Assembly (NCBI GenBank): GCA_910588955.1
Contig: CAJURQ010000003.1
Span: 219,487 to 283,486, forward strand
Source of the DNA: an uncultured Lachnospiraceae bacterium
GTDB taxonomy: Bacteria > Bacillota > Clostridia > Lachnospirales > Lachnospiraceae
Direction of reading: 5' to 3'
Length of the DNA stretch: 64,000 nucleotides
The notes under the pieces were generated by a model that saw only the letters and a program-made list of their open reading frames with translations, ran no database searches and had not been told where the DNA came from. Position numbers and translations under genes: made by a program. Below are positions 1 through 7,658 of the stretch, piece by piece; position 1 is the stretch's first letter; each line of letters starts with the position of its first letter.

Positions 1-2
1 AG

Positions 3-782
3 CGGGAGTATGTGAGCGCAACCACGGACGGAGGGCTTCTGCTCGAGGAGCTTTTGGGGCAGCTGGCACATATATCGGAAAAAATGGAGTACGAGACGCT
101 GCTGGAGAAAGAAATTTCCGTGGAGGGGCATACGCTGGACAACGGTCTTCTGACACTGGATTTCGACGAGAGTTACAAAAACCTGCGGGGGACGAGAGAG
201 ATTCTTGCGCGCGCATCCATTGTGAGGACGCTGACGCAGATTCCGGGCGTGGAGCGCATGGCGTTTACGGTGATGGGAGAGCAGCTCACGGACGCCGTGG
301 GAGCGGCTGTTGGCGTGATGGCGGCGGACACCTTTATCGAGAACGCGGGCAATGAGATCAACGCCTATGAGAAGGTGGACTTGAAGCTTTATTTTGCGAA
401 CGAGTCGGGTGACAGTCTGGTGGAGGAGAACCGCCGCAACGTGGTGTATAACAGCAATATCTCGCTGGAAAAACTGGTGGTGGAAAAGCTGGTGGAGGGA
501 CCGATGACAGAGGGGGCGTACCCCACGATCAATCCAACCACAAAGATAGTGAGTGTTACCGTGAAAGACGGAACGTGTTATGTAAACCTAAACAACGATT
601 TCCTCAACCAGCCCTACAACGTTGCCTCCGATGTGACCATCTACTCGATCACAAATTCGCTGGCGGAGCTGTCCAATGTGAACCGGGTGCAGATCGCTGT
701 GAATGGGGAGTCAAATATTTCGTATCGGGAAAATATGAGCTTGAACAATGTGTTTGAAAGAAACCTTGATATTCTAGATTGA
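3..782 (+). CDS. GerM-type (GerMN domain) sporulation/germination protein, 5' end outside window
   Basis: The frame is open from base 3 (R-E-Y-V-S-A-T-T...), so the gene enters from the left edge and the GTG at 12 is probably internal. About 260 residues are visible, containing two GerMN-like repeats: one around residues 50-110 (ALTxIPGVERMAFTVMGEQL-like) and one around 145-240 (LVVEKLVEGP..., VTVKDGTCYVNLNNDF, ITNSLAELSNVNRVQIAVNG). The family is usually a lipoprotein active in spore formation or germination; the signal peptide and lipobox would lie upstream of the window. It is the only gene in its visible transcription unit; a palindromic element follows before comEC. The domain call is confident, the precise role is not. 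Confidence 0.8.
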   Translation, partial: REYVSATTDGGLLLEELLGQLAHISEKMEYETLLEKEISVEGHTLDNGLLTLDFDESYKNLRGTREILARASIVRTLTQIPGVERMAFTVMGEQLTDAVGAAVGVMAADTFIENAGNEINAYEKVDLKLYFANESGDSLVEENRRNVVYNSNISLEKLVVEKLVEGPMTEGAYPTINPTTKIVSVTVKDGTCYVNLNNDFLNQPYNVASDVTIYSITNSLAELSNVNRVQIAVNGESNISYRENMSLNNVFERNLDILD

Positions 783-787
783 GGGGG

Positions 788-917
788 TTGTACAAATAAC
801 ATAATCAACGCAGACGCGCTTGCGCTCCGTTCCAAACGCAACAGTACTAAGCTCGAAATTACCTCGCAAAGTACTGGCGTTTTCCAAGGGTCTGCTTATA
901 ATTATGTTATTTGCACA
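788..917. repeat. Long imperfect palindrome (MITE-like or structured leader)
   Basis: The 17-18 base arms at 788-805 and 901-917 are inverted copies with one mismatch. Inside them lie further nested arms (GCAGAC/GTCTGC, then AACGC..AGTACT/AGTACT..GCGTT), so almost the whole 130 bases can fold into one long hairpin with a loop near 850-870. It lies in the gap between the GerM-like gene and comEC. It could be a non-autonomous mobile element or a structured 5' leader; no gene fits here. Confidence 0.6.
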
Positions 918-960
918 AGTGAAATTACTATATAAACAATATAATATAAGGAGGACAAAT

Positions 961-3330
961 ATGCGCAGACCACTATGCCTGCTTGGGCTGGCATTTGTGA
1001 TGGTTCTGCTTCTTGGGATCAATCTGATTCCGCACGATTCGCCGGATTACGGCGCTCTCGACGGGGAGACGGTCGCCGCCGTGGGACGTGTGGAGTGGAA
1101 GGAACGCAGGATTTCCGGATTGGAGGAAGTCCTCGTTGTCACCTTGGAGCAGGTCGTCATTCTGAAACCGGATCAAATATTCGTTCTGAAACAAATCATA
1201 GCAGATTCTGACACAGCTTATTACCATTCATCTGCTGCAGATTCCGTAAAGAAAAAAGAGAAATTATTTGAGAAAAACAGGGAAACATTCGGTCTTGAGG
1301 GCGCGGAGGAAATCACGGGGATTTTATGCTATCTCGGACGGGAGGAGAATCCCTCCATGGGAAGTCTTATTTTGGTGGAAGGGAAGTTTAGACCCTTTGC
1401 CCACGCTGCGAATCCCGGAGAGTTTGACGCGGCGGATTATTATCGCGTCTCGGGGCAGCAGGGCAGGCTGATGCGGGCGGCGTGCCTTGCACAGAGCGGG
1501 GATTGTTCCGTTTTCCGGGAGGTGCTTTACCGTGTTCGGGAGTACCTGTCGCTTTTAATTGATGCGTGTTACCCAAAAAAGGAAGCGTCTGTTATGGGAG
1601 CGATGCTTCTGGGGGAGAAGGCGATGCTGGATGAGGGGATCAAAAGTCTGTATCAGCAAAACGGCATCATACATATTCTGGCGATAAGCGGTCTCCACTT
1701 GTCCATTCTTGGAATGGGGTTCCACAAGCTTTTGTATCGGATGCATGTCCCAAAATTAGTTAACATAATATTATCTGTGGCACTGATGTACTGCTACGGG
1801 ATGATGACGGGAATGGGGATCTCAATCGTCAGGGCGTTTGTGATGTTCGGCTTGAAGCTGTGCGCCGATCTGTGCGGCAGGACCTACGATCTCCTGACGG
1901 CAATGACGACGGCGGCGCTTCTGATTCTTGTTGAACAGCCGCTTTATCTGACGCAGAGCGGGTTCCTCTTCTCCTTCGGCGCGGTGTGCGGCATCGGCTT
2001 TCTGTCGTCGGTGTCCCGTCACTTTCCTGTGCTGTCGGAACGTTTTCCTGTGGGAAACCGCTTTTTGAAGGCGCTGTTTGCGGGCATCTGGATTTCTCTT
2101 TGCACCCTTCCCGTGTATCTGTGCTTTTATTATGAATTTCCGCCCTATTCCGTGCTTTTAAACCTGATTGTGATTCCGTGTATGGGGGCGCTTTTCCTGA
2201 GCGGGATTGCGGTTATGGGGGCAGCGGCTTGTCTGTTGTCGCTTGGACGTCTGGCGGCTGTCCCCGGTGTCTGGATTTTGACCTTTTACGAGAAGTGCGC
2301 CACGTTTGCCCTGAAACTGCCCGGGCAGCTGTGGGTGACGGGGCATCCGCAGGACTGGCAGGTTGCGGCGTATCTTACGCTTTTGGCGGCAGCGGTGTTC
2401 TTTGCGGGGAAGAGCGAAAAAAGGAAAAAGGGATATTTCTGGTGCGCGGTTTTCTGTGCGGTGTTCCTTCTGGGTTTTCGGACGCCGCAGGGTTTCGAGA
2501 TCACCATGCTGGATATCGGGCAGGGCGACTGCATTTATCTGGCGGACGGGCAGGGCGGGCACTATCTCATCGACGGCGGCAGTTCCGATCGGAAGGAAGT
2601 GGAGACTTACCAGATCGCCCCGTTTTTAAAGTATCGGGGTGTGAGCCGGCTTAATGCGGTGTTTGTCACCCACTCGGACGCGGATCACATAAGCGGGATT
2701 AAGGGGCTGATGGAGAACTGTGAGGAGACGGGCATCGGGATCGGCTGTCTGTATCTGCCCGATCTGGCAAAGGAGTGCAGGGACGAAAATTATCTGGAAC
2801 TGGCGGCGCTGGCGCAAAGCTGCGGCATTCCTGTGCGGCGGCTTCACGAGGGGGACTGTTTGCAGAATGGGAAACTTATGTTAACCTGTCTTCATCCAAA
2901 GAAAAGTTATGTAAACTCAGACGCCAATGCGGGTTCTACCGTACTTTATCTGACTTACGAAAACTTTTCCGCACTCTTTACGGGAGATCTGGAGGGGGAG
3001 GGCGAGCGGCTTGTGACGGAGCAGCTTGCCCATATGCGTGAGACCGACGGACTTCCCGGACAAATCACGCTGCTAAAGGTCGCACACCACGGCTCGAAAA
3101 ATTCCACCGAGGATTCCTTTTTGGAAATGGTCAACCCGCGGATTGCGCTCATCTCCGCGGGGCGGGACAACTCTTACGGGCACCCCCACAAGGAGACGCT
3201 TGAGCGGCTTTCCTCGCGGGGATGCCGGATTTACCGGACGACGGAGAGCGGGGCGGTGACGGTCCGTGTGAAGAGCGGGGGCGTGCGGGTGGAGGCGTAT
3301 TTGACAAATGAACGGTCGAAAAGAAAATAA
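961..3330 (+). CDS. comEC: ComEC/Rec2-type DNA uptake channel protein
   Basis: A 789-residue membrane protein of usual ComEC length. The N-terminal hydrophobic segment (about 1-20) is followed by a soluble DUF4131-like region. The Competence core has many transmembrane helices (roughly 210-500, with the hallmark HILAISGLHLSILGMG), and the C-terminal domain is a metallo-beta-lactamase fold (MLDIGQGDCIYL, VTHSDADHISG, KVAHHGSKNS). The family moves single-stranded DNA across the membrane during transformation; the C-terminal domain probably degrades the non-transported strand. I start at the ATG at 961 because AAGGAGGAC lies just upstream; the frame stays open for 47 further codons upstream through the palindromic repeat, which look non-coding. 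No other competence genes are visible, so natural competence is not shown. Confidence 0.92.
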   Translation: MRRPLCLLGLAFVMVLLLGINLIPHDSPDYGALDGETVAAVGRVEWKERRISGLEEVLVVTLEQVVILKPDQIFVLKQIIADSDTAYYHSSAADSVKKKEKLFEKNRETFGLEGAEEITGILCYLGREENPSMGSLILVEGKFRPFAHAANPGEFDAADYYRVSGQQGRLMRAACLAQSGDCSVFREVLYRVREYLSLLIDACYPKKEASVMGAMLLGEKAMLDEGIKSLYQQNGIIHILAISGLHLSILGMGFHKLLYRMHVPKLVNIILSVALMYCYGMMTGMGISIVRAFVMFGLKLCADLCGRTYDLLTAMTTAALLILVEQPLYLTQSGFLFSFGAVCGIGFLSSVSRHFPVLSERFPVGNRFLKALFAGIWISLCTLPVYLCFYYEFPPYSVLLNLIVIPCMGALFLSGIAVMGAAACLLSLGRLAAVPGVWILTFYEKCATFALKLPGQLWVTGHPQDWQVAAYLTLLAAAVFFAGKSEKRKKGYFWCAVFCAVFLLGFRTPQGFEITMLDIGQGDCIYLADGQGGHYLIDGGSSDRKEVETYQIAPFLKYRGVSRLNAVFVTHSDADHISGIKGLMENCEETGIGIGCLYLPDLAKECRDENYLELAALAQSCGIPVRRLHEGDCLQNGKLMLTCLHPKKSYVNSDANAGSTVLYLTYENFSALFTGDLEGEGERLVTEQLAHMRETDGLPGQITLLKVAHHGSKNSTEDSFLEMVNPRIALISAGRDNSYGHPHKETLERLSSRGCRIYRTTESGAVTVRVKSGGVRVEAYLTNERSKRK

Positions 3331-3359
3331 CGGAAATACAGTAACTTAAAATTATAATC

Positions 3360-3388
3360 TTGACCGGATATCACGCATTACATATAAT
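3360..3388 (+). promoter_or_regulatory. Promoter of holA that predicts a leaderless mRNA
   Basis: TTGACC at 3360-3365, a 17-base spacer and TATAAT at 3383-3388 form a near-consensus sigma-A promoter. The expected start of transcription is 6-7 bases downstream of the -10 box, at or next to the ATG at 3395. No Shine-Dalgarno sequence exists between. Confidence 0.75.
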
Positions 3389-3394
3389 CATATT

Positions 3395-4387
3395 ATGAAG
3401 AAGCTGAACGAAGAAATCCGGGAAGGAACATTAAAACAGGCATATCTTCTGTGCGGGGATGAGGCATACCTGCGCAGACAGTACAGGGACAGGGTAAAGA
3501 AGGCGCTCATGGGTGACGGTGACCTGATGAACCTGAACTGTTTCGAGGGAAAAGGCATTGTGCCGGGAGAGGTGATTGATCTGGCGCAGACCATGCCGTT
3601 TCTTGCCGAGAGACGGGTCCTTGTCATAGAGAACAGCGGGTTTTTCAAGAAGGGAGGGGAAGACCTTGCGGCGTATCTGGCGGATCCTGCGCCCAGCGCC
3701 TATTTTCTGTTCGTGGAGGCGGAGGTAGATAAGAGGAGCAAACTCTACAAGGCGGTCACTGCAAAGGGACGGGTGATCGAGTGCAAAACGCCCGACGACG
3801 GTGTGCTGAAACGCTGGGTTGCAGAACTGCTCGCGAAGGACGGAAAGCGAATTACCCAGAGAGATCTGGATTTCTTTCTGGAAAAGACGGGGACGGATAT
3901 GGAAAACATTCGGGGCGAGGTGGAGAAACTGGTCTGTTACGCTCTGGAGCGGGATGTGATTACGGCGCAGGACATTGAGGCGGTCTGCGTCCGGCAGATC
4001 GGAAGCCGCATCTTTGACATGGTGGAGGCTGTGGCGGACAAAAAGCAGAAGAAGGCGATGGAACTATACTATGACTTGCTGACCCTGAAAGAGCCGCCCA
4101 TGCGGATTCTGTTTCTGATCGCCAGACAGTTTAACCTGCTTTTGCAGGTGAAGGAGCTGAAGAACAAAGGGTATGATATGCGGAGCATCGGTGAGAAAGT
4201 GGGGCTTAAGGGCTTTGTCGCCGGGAAATATGTCAGTCAGGCGGCGAAATTTAAGGAGGCGGAGTTAAAGCGGGCGCTGACGGACTGTGTGGAGACGGAA
4301 GAGGCGGTCAAGACGGGAAGGATGAACGATGTGATGAGCGTGGAGCTTCTGATCGTGAAAAGCAGTATGCAGCCGGGAAAAGCGTGA
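3395..4387 (+). CDS. holA: DNA polymerase III subunit delta
   Basis: A 330-residue protein, normal for HolA. It opens with the typical clamp-loader delta start (KQAYLLCGDEAYLRRQYRD) and shows the MPFLAERRVLVIENSG block, the AAA+-like lid region and the C-terminal helical collar domain (FLIARQFNLLLQVKEL). Delta is the subunit that opens the beta clamp for loading onto DNA. The start is fixed by family alignment, yet no ribosome-binding site precedes it; the promoter places transcription start at the ATG, so the message looks leaderless. comEC immediately upstream is a common neighbour of holA in Firmicutes. Confidence 0.93.
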   Translation: MKKLNEEIREGTLKQAYLLCGDEAYLRRQYRDRVKKALMGDGDLMNLNCFEGKGIVPGEVIDLAQTMPFLAERRVLVIENSGFFKKGGEDLAAYLADPAPSAYFLFVEAEVDKRSKLYKAVTAKGRVIECKTPDDGVLKRWVAELLAKDGKRITQRDLDFFLEKTGTDMENIRGEVEKLVCYALERDVITAQDIEAVCVRQIGSRIFDMVEAVADKKQKKAMELYYDLLTLKEPPMRILFLIARQFNLLLQVKELKNKGYDMRSIGEKVGLKGFVAGKYVSQAAKFKEAELKRALTDCVETEEAVKTGRMNDVMSVELLIVKSSMQPGKA

Positions 4388-4548
4388 GGAGAATAGCTCC
4401 GTGTCGTTGGTGAAAGCTTGTCGTCAGATAGAAGTTTTGCTGTCGGCGAAAAACTTTCGGTTGCGCGCGGGGGTATCTTTACAGTACAATAGTAAGCGGA
4501 ATGATTATTTACCGTCATTTACTTACATGAGATAATTGGAGGCATGAC

Positions 4549-5160
4549 ATGAGTATGCATATTGTTTGTCTGGATCTGGAAGGCGTGCTGGTGCCGGAGA
4601 TCTGGATTGCCTTTGCGAAGGAGAGCGGTATTCCTGAGCTTACAAGGACGACGAGGGACGAGCCGGATTATGATAAGCTGATGAACTGGCGGCTCGGTAT
4701 TTTGCGGGAGCACGGTCTGGGACTGAAACAGATTCAGGAGACGATCTCGAAGATAGACCCGCTTCCGGGCGCGAAGGAGTTTCTGGATAAGTTGAGGCGC
4801 ATGACGCAGGTTATCATCATCAGCGATACCTTTACCCAGTTTGCGGGACCGCTGATCGAGAAGCTCGGGCTGCCGACGATTTTCTGCAATACCCTTGAGG
4901 TTGCGCCGGATGGGGAGATCACAGGGTTTAAGATGCGTGTCAAAGAGTCCAAACTCACCACGGTGAAGGCGTTACAGTCTATCGGGTATGAGACGATTGC
5001 CGCCGGGGACAGCCATAACGATCTGGCTATGATTCAGGCGGGAAAGGCAGGATTTTTGTTTAAGAGTACGGAACAGATCAAGAAAGATTATCCGCAGATA
5101 CCCGCTTATGAGACGTATGAGGAGCTGTTTGACGCCCTGAAGGAAGCGATAGAGCAGTAA
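4549..5160 (+). CDS. thrH: ThrH: phosphoserine phosphatase / homoserine phosphotransferase
   Basis: A 203-residue HAD-superfamily enzyme. HAD motif I is VCLDLEGVL (aspartate nucleophile in DLEG), motif II is the serine/threonine of IIISDTF, and motif III/IV is the lysine region of VKESKLT plus AAGDSHNDLAM. This DLEGVL variant and the overall length match ThrH rather than SerB. ThrH proteins hydrolyse phosphoserine and can move its phosphate to homoserine, bypassing homoserine kinase. hom and an aspartokinase lie 8-11 kb away and no thrB or thrC is in the window, so a role in threonine synthesis is plausible. Start: ATG at 4549 behind TTGGAGG. Confidence 0.85.
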   Translation: MSMHIVCLDLEGVLVPEIWIAFAKESGIPELTRTTRDEPDYDKLMNWRLGILREHGLGLKQIQETISKIDPLPGAKEFLDKLRRMTQVIIISDTFTQFAGPLIEKLGLPTIFCNTLEVAPDGEITGFKMRVKESKLTTVKALQSIGYETIAAGDSHNDLAMIQAGKAGFLFKSTEQIKKDYPQIPAYETYEELFDALKEAIEQ

Positions 5161-5197
5161 TATGCGGCGGTACGAAAGGTGAAAGGAGGAATTTATT

Positions 5198-5491
5198 ATG
5201 AAATGTATACGTGCGGCTTTTGAGGTGGAAGTGGAGAAATATGAGGTCGGTAAGGGCATGGAGGACGGCGTCGAGCTGTGGACGGATGTGATGACAAGAG
5301 GCTGGTTTGTCACGGATGCCCTTGTCCAGATCAAGAAGGAAAACGGCGCGATTGTATGTCCCTATATTCTTCATAAGAGAGGGAAGACATTCATTGCCGA
5401 GGGCGATTATATCATTACCGAGAGCGACGGATCGCGGCATGTGTGCAGTGGGGACAAGGTCTTTGACAGGTTTAAGCCGGTCGAGGAATAA
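5198..5491 (+). CDS. Conserved hypothetical protein, 97 residues
   Basis: I do not recognise a named family. The protein is acidic and soluble with no signal or membrane segment. The C-terminal part (ITESDGSRHVCSGDKVFDRF preceded by FIAEGDYI) resembles the 'GDYII' barrel end found in many phage-derived small proteins. It has a very good ribosome site (AAAGGAGG) and sits 37 bases after thrH, so the two are probably cotranscribed up to the terminator at 5526. Confidence 0.6.
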   Translation: MKCIRAAFEVEVEKYEVGKGMEDGVELWTDVMTRGWFVTDALVQIKKENGAIVCPYILHKRGKTFIAEGDYIITESDGSRHVCSGDKVFDRFKPVEE

Positions 5492-5525
5492 GAAATTTAT
5501 GTAAACTAAATAGAGAATATGAAAT

Positions 5526-5566
5526 AGACAGGGAGTCTGTGAAAACAGATTATCTGTCTTTTTTTG
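5526..5566 (+). terminator. Intrinsic terminator after the thrH unit
   Basis: AGACAG at 5526-5531 pairs with CTGTCT at 5554-5559, with a nested TCTGT/ACAGA stem, followed by a run of seven T. Confidence 0.75.
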
Positions 5567-5626
5567 TGTGTCCCGTTTATAGGACTTATAAAATGCTAGA
5601 CTGGTTTCAACAAGGGGGTGTGACAG

Positions 5627-5986
5627 ATGAACAGGGGTTTAAGTTTGATTACGGCGTTACTGGTTCTGATTTCCGTTGTCTGTGTGGGCGGAACGGTGAT
5701 GAGCAAGGAGCGGGATGATTACACACGGGAAAATGAGAGATACGCGCTGCTCGAGGATGCATTCAAAGAGCGGGCGAGAGGGATTCTGGAGGAGTGCGGA
5801 TATCGAGACAGCGGCGTGACTATTACGTGGACGAGGGACAGAGACGGCGCGAGAAGCTACAGGGTTGAAATTCATCACAGGGGGATCGAAAGCCTTGACG
5901 ACGATGGGAAAGAAAAGCTGACAGAAGCGCTGCACTGTGAGGAATTTTGCGGTGAGGTGGAAGAACTGCGCATTATTTTCTCTTGA
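5627..5986 (+). CDS. Membrane-anchored hypothetical protein, 119 residues
   Basis: One N-terminal hydrophobic helix (residues 5-25, LITALLVLISVVCVGGTVM) anchors a short soluble domain rich in charged residues with a CGYRDSGVTITWTRD segment. No catalytic motif is seen. The ribosome site is AAGGGGGTG. The stop codon overlaps the -35 box of the next, LexA-controlled, promoter. Function unknown. Confidence 0.6.
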   Translation: MNRGLSLITALLVLISVVCVGGTVMSKERDDYTRENERYALLEDAFKERARGILEECGYRDSGVTITWTRDRDGARSYRVEIHHRGIESLDDDGKEKLTEALHCEEFCGEVEELRIIFS

Positions 5987-6033
5987 CGAGTCAGAACATT
6001 TGTTCTAAAATGAACATAAAAGAACGTATGTTC
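5983..6033 (+). promoter_or_regulatory. LexA-controlled promoter with two SOS boxes
   Basis: TTGACG at 5983-5988 and TAAAAT at 6006-6011 are separated by exactly 17 bases. A perfect Gram-positive LexA box, GAAC-ATTT-GTTC at 5994-6005, fills the spacer. A second, GAAC-GTAT-GTTC, lies at 6022-6033, around the expected transcription start. Binding of LexA to either would block RNA polymerase. Confidence 0.88.
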
Positions 6034-6120
6034 TGAAACGATTGAGTCTGCGCCGCGGATAGACATTTGCATAGTTTGGGATTATACTAATAGAGAAAAT
6101 TTATGGAAAAGGAGATTCCT

Positions 6121-6642
6121 ATGAGACATAATCCCAGACCGCAGGAAATGTACAGGCACTTTAAGGGTAATTTATACCAGATCCGCTGTATTGCGAAGCA
6201 CAGTGAGACGCGCGAACTGATGGTGGTTTATCAGGCGATGTACGGCACTTTCGAGATATTTGCCCGCCCACTCGCAATGTTTATGGAGGAGGTAGACCGA
6301 GAGAAATATCCTGAGGCAAAACAGAGGTACCGCTTTGAGCTTTTGCAGGATATAGAGGATGAGGAACCTTTCGTATCTGAAACGATTCCGGCTGGGAATG
6401 AGCCGGAGGAAGAACAACTGAATATTGATCCTCTGGTGTTAGCGTTTCTTGACGCGGATTCCTATGAGCAGAAGTTGATGATTCTCGACTCCCTTCACAG
6501 CCGGATTACGGACGACATGATCAATACTATGGCGGTCTCGTCGGATCTTGAGATCAAAGAGGGAGATTTGGAGGACAGATATCTGGAACTCAGGAATTGC
6601 CTGCGCACTTTCGAGAAATTTGAGTGTAACAGATTAAGGTAA
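6121..6642 (+). CDS. DUF1653 domain protein, first gene of the SOS operon
   Basis: A 173-residue protein. Residues 1-70 are a DUF1653 domain (MYRHFKGNLYQIRCIAKHSE, VVYQAMYG, FARPLAMFMEEVD), a small beta-barrel of unknown biochemical role. The rest is an acidic extension with a helical C-terminus (LDSLHSRITDDMINTMAVSS). I choose ATG 6121 over ATG 6103 because the ribosome site AAAAGGAG lies between them. It is the first gene behind the twin LexA boxes, with a nucleotidase and a repair fusion downstream, so a damage-related role is likely by context only. Confidence 0.8.
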   Translation: MRHNPRPQEMYRHFKGNLYQIRCIAKHSETRELMVVYQAMYGTFEIFARPLAMFMEEVDREKYPEAKQRYRFELLQDIEDEEPFVSETIPAGNEPEEEQLNIDPLVLAFLDADSYEQKLMILDSLHSRITDDMINTMAVSSDLEIKEGDLEDRYLELRNCLRTFEKFECNRLR

Positions 6643-6702
6643 GCTGTTTCTTATCTGCCAAGAACACGCCCCCGCCGGAGAGATCACGGATGGGGGTGCT
6701 TT

Positions 6703-7644
6703 ATGGCATACGAACTGGAAAACAAACTTGTGGTGGGCGTTTCGTCCAGAACTTTGTTTGATTTGACATTTGAGAACAAAATATTTGAGGAAGAGGGCAT
6801 GGAGGCGTACAGCCGCTATCAGGTGGAGCATGAGGACGAACTGTTAAAACCCGGTCCCGGTTTCCCGCTTGTGCGGGCGCTTTTGAATCTGAATGAACTG
6901 CCGGGGATGGAAGGGCGCGTAGAGGTGATTATCATGTCCAGAAACAGCCCGGACACGTCGCTGCGGGTCTTTAAGGCGATTGAGCACTACGGGCTTAAGA
7001 TTACCCGTGCCGTATTGGCGGGAGGCGCTTCACTGGCACCGTATCTGGAAGCGTTTAAGACTGATCTGTTTCTGTCGGCATGTGAGGAGGATGTGCAGCG
7101 CGCCATTGACTCGAACATTGCGGCTGGCATTATCTGTACGGAAGGGATTTCAACCTATGACTGCGAGCACAGAATCAGACAGATCAGAGTGGCGTTTGAC
7201 GGCGATGCGGTGCTTTTTTCGGATGAATCCGAGAGAATTTTTCAGGAGCAAGGTTTGGAGGCTTTCGAGGAAAACGAGCGGCGGAATGCGGATAACCCTT
7301 TACAGGCGGGACCTTTCGCGAAGTTTTTGAAGACGCTGTCCGAGCTGCAGAAAAACTACCCGGAGGAAGAGAGTCCGATCAGGACTGCGCTTGTCACTAC
7401 GAGGTGCGCGCCGGCACACGAGCGCGTTATCCGTACATTGCGGGCGTGGGATGTGCGTATCGACGAGGTATTCTTTTTGGGAGGTATCCGAAAGAAGGAT
7501 GTGCTGCATGCTTTCGGCGCGCATATATTTTTTGACGATCAGTCCGCACATACACTTCCGGCGTCCGAAGTGGTGCCATCGGCAAGAGTACCCTATAAGA
7601 ACAGAGAAGCTGCCGCTGAGGTAGAGGAGAAGGACAGCAGTTAA
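6703..7644 (+). CDS. Cytosolic 5'-nucleotidase (cN-I-like)
   Basis: A 313-residue protein of the cytosolic 5'-nucleotidase family (5_nucleotid, PF06189). Seen are the N-terminal LVVGVSSRTLFDL, the VIIMSRNSPDTSLRVF block, ITRAVLAGGASLAPYLEAF, VAFDGDAVLFSDESE (HAD-like aspartates) and FFLGGIRKKDVLHAFGAHIFFDD near the end. The family dephosphorylates nucleoside 5'-monophosphates. Its position in a LexA operon with MutY suggests nucleotide-pool work during DNA damage, an inference. The ribosome site (GGGGGTG) can pair with an upstream CGCCCCC at about 6668, a possible translation switch. Confidence 0.85.
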   Translation: MAYELENKLVVGVSSRTLFDLTFENKIFEEEGMEAYSRYQVEHEDELLKPGPGFPLVRALLNLNELPGMEGRVEVIIMSRNSPDTSLRVFKAIEHYGLKITRAVLAGGASLAPYLEAFKTDLFLSACEEDVQRAIDSNIAAGIICTEGISTYDCEHRIRQIRVAFDGDAVLFSDESERIFQEQGLEAFEENERRNADNPLQAGPFAKFLKTLSELQKNYPEEESPIRTALVTTRCAPAHERVIRTLRAWDVRIDEVFFLGGIRKKDVLHAFGAHIFFDDQSAHTLPASEVVPSARVPYKNREAAAEVEEKDSS

Positions 7645-7658
7645 AGGAAAAGCACAAT

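Noticed and set aside
820..960. 47 extra N-terminal codons of ComEC
   Set aside because: They run through the palindromic repeat, lack a ribosome site, and the ATG at 961 has AAGGAGGAC.
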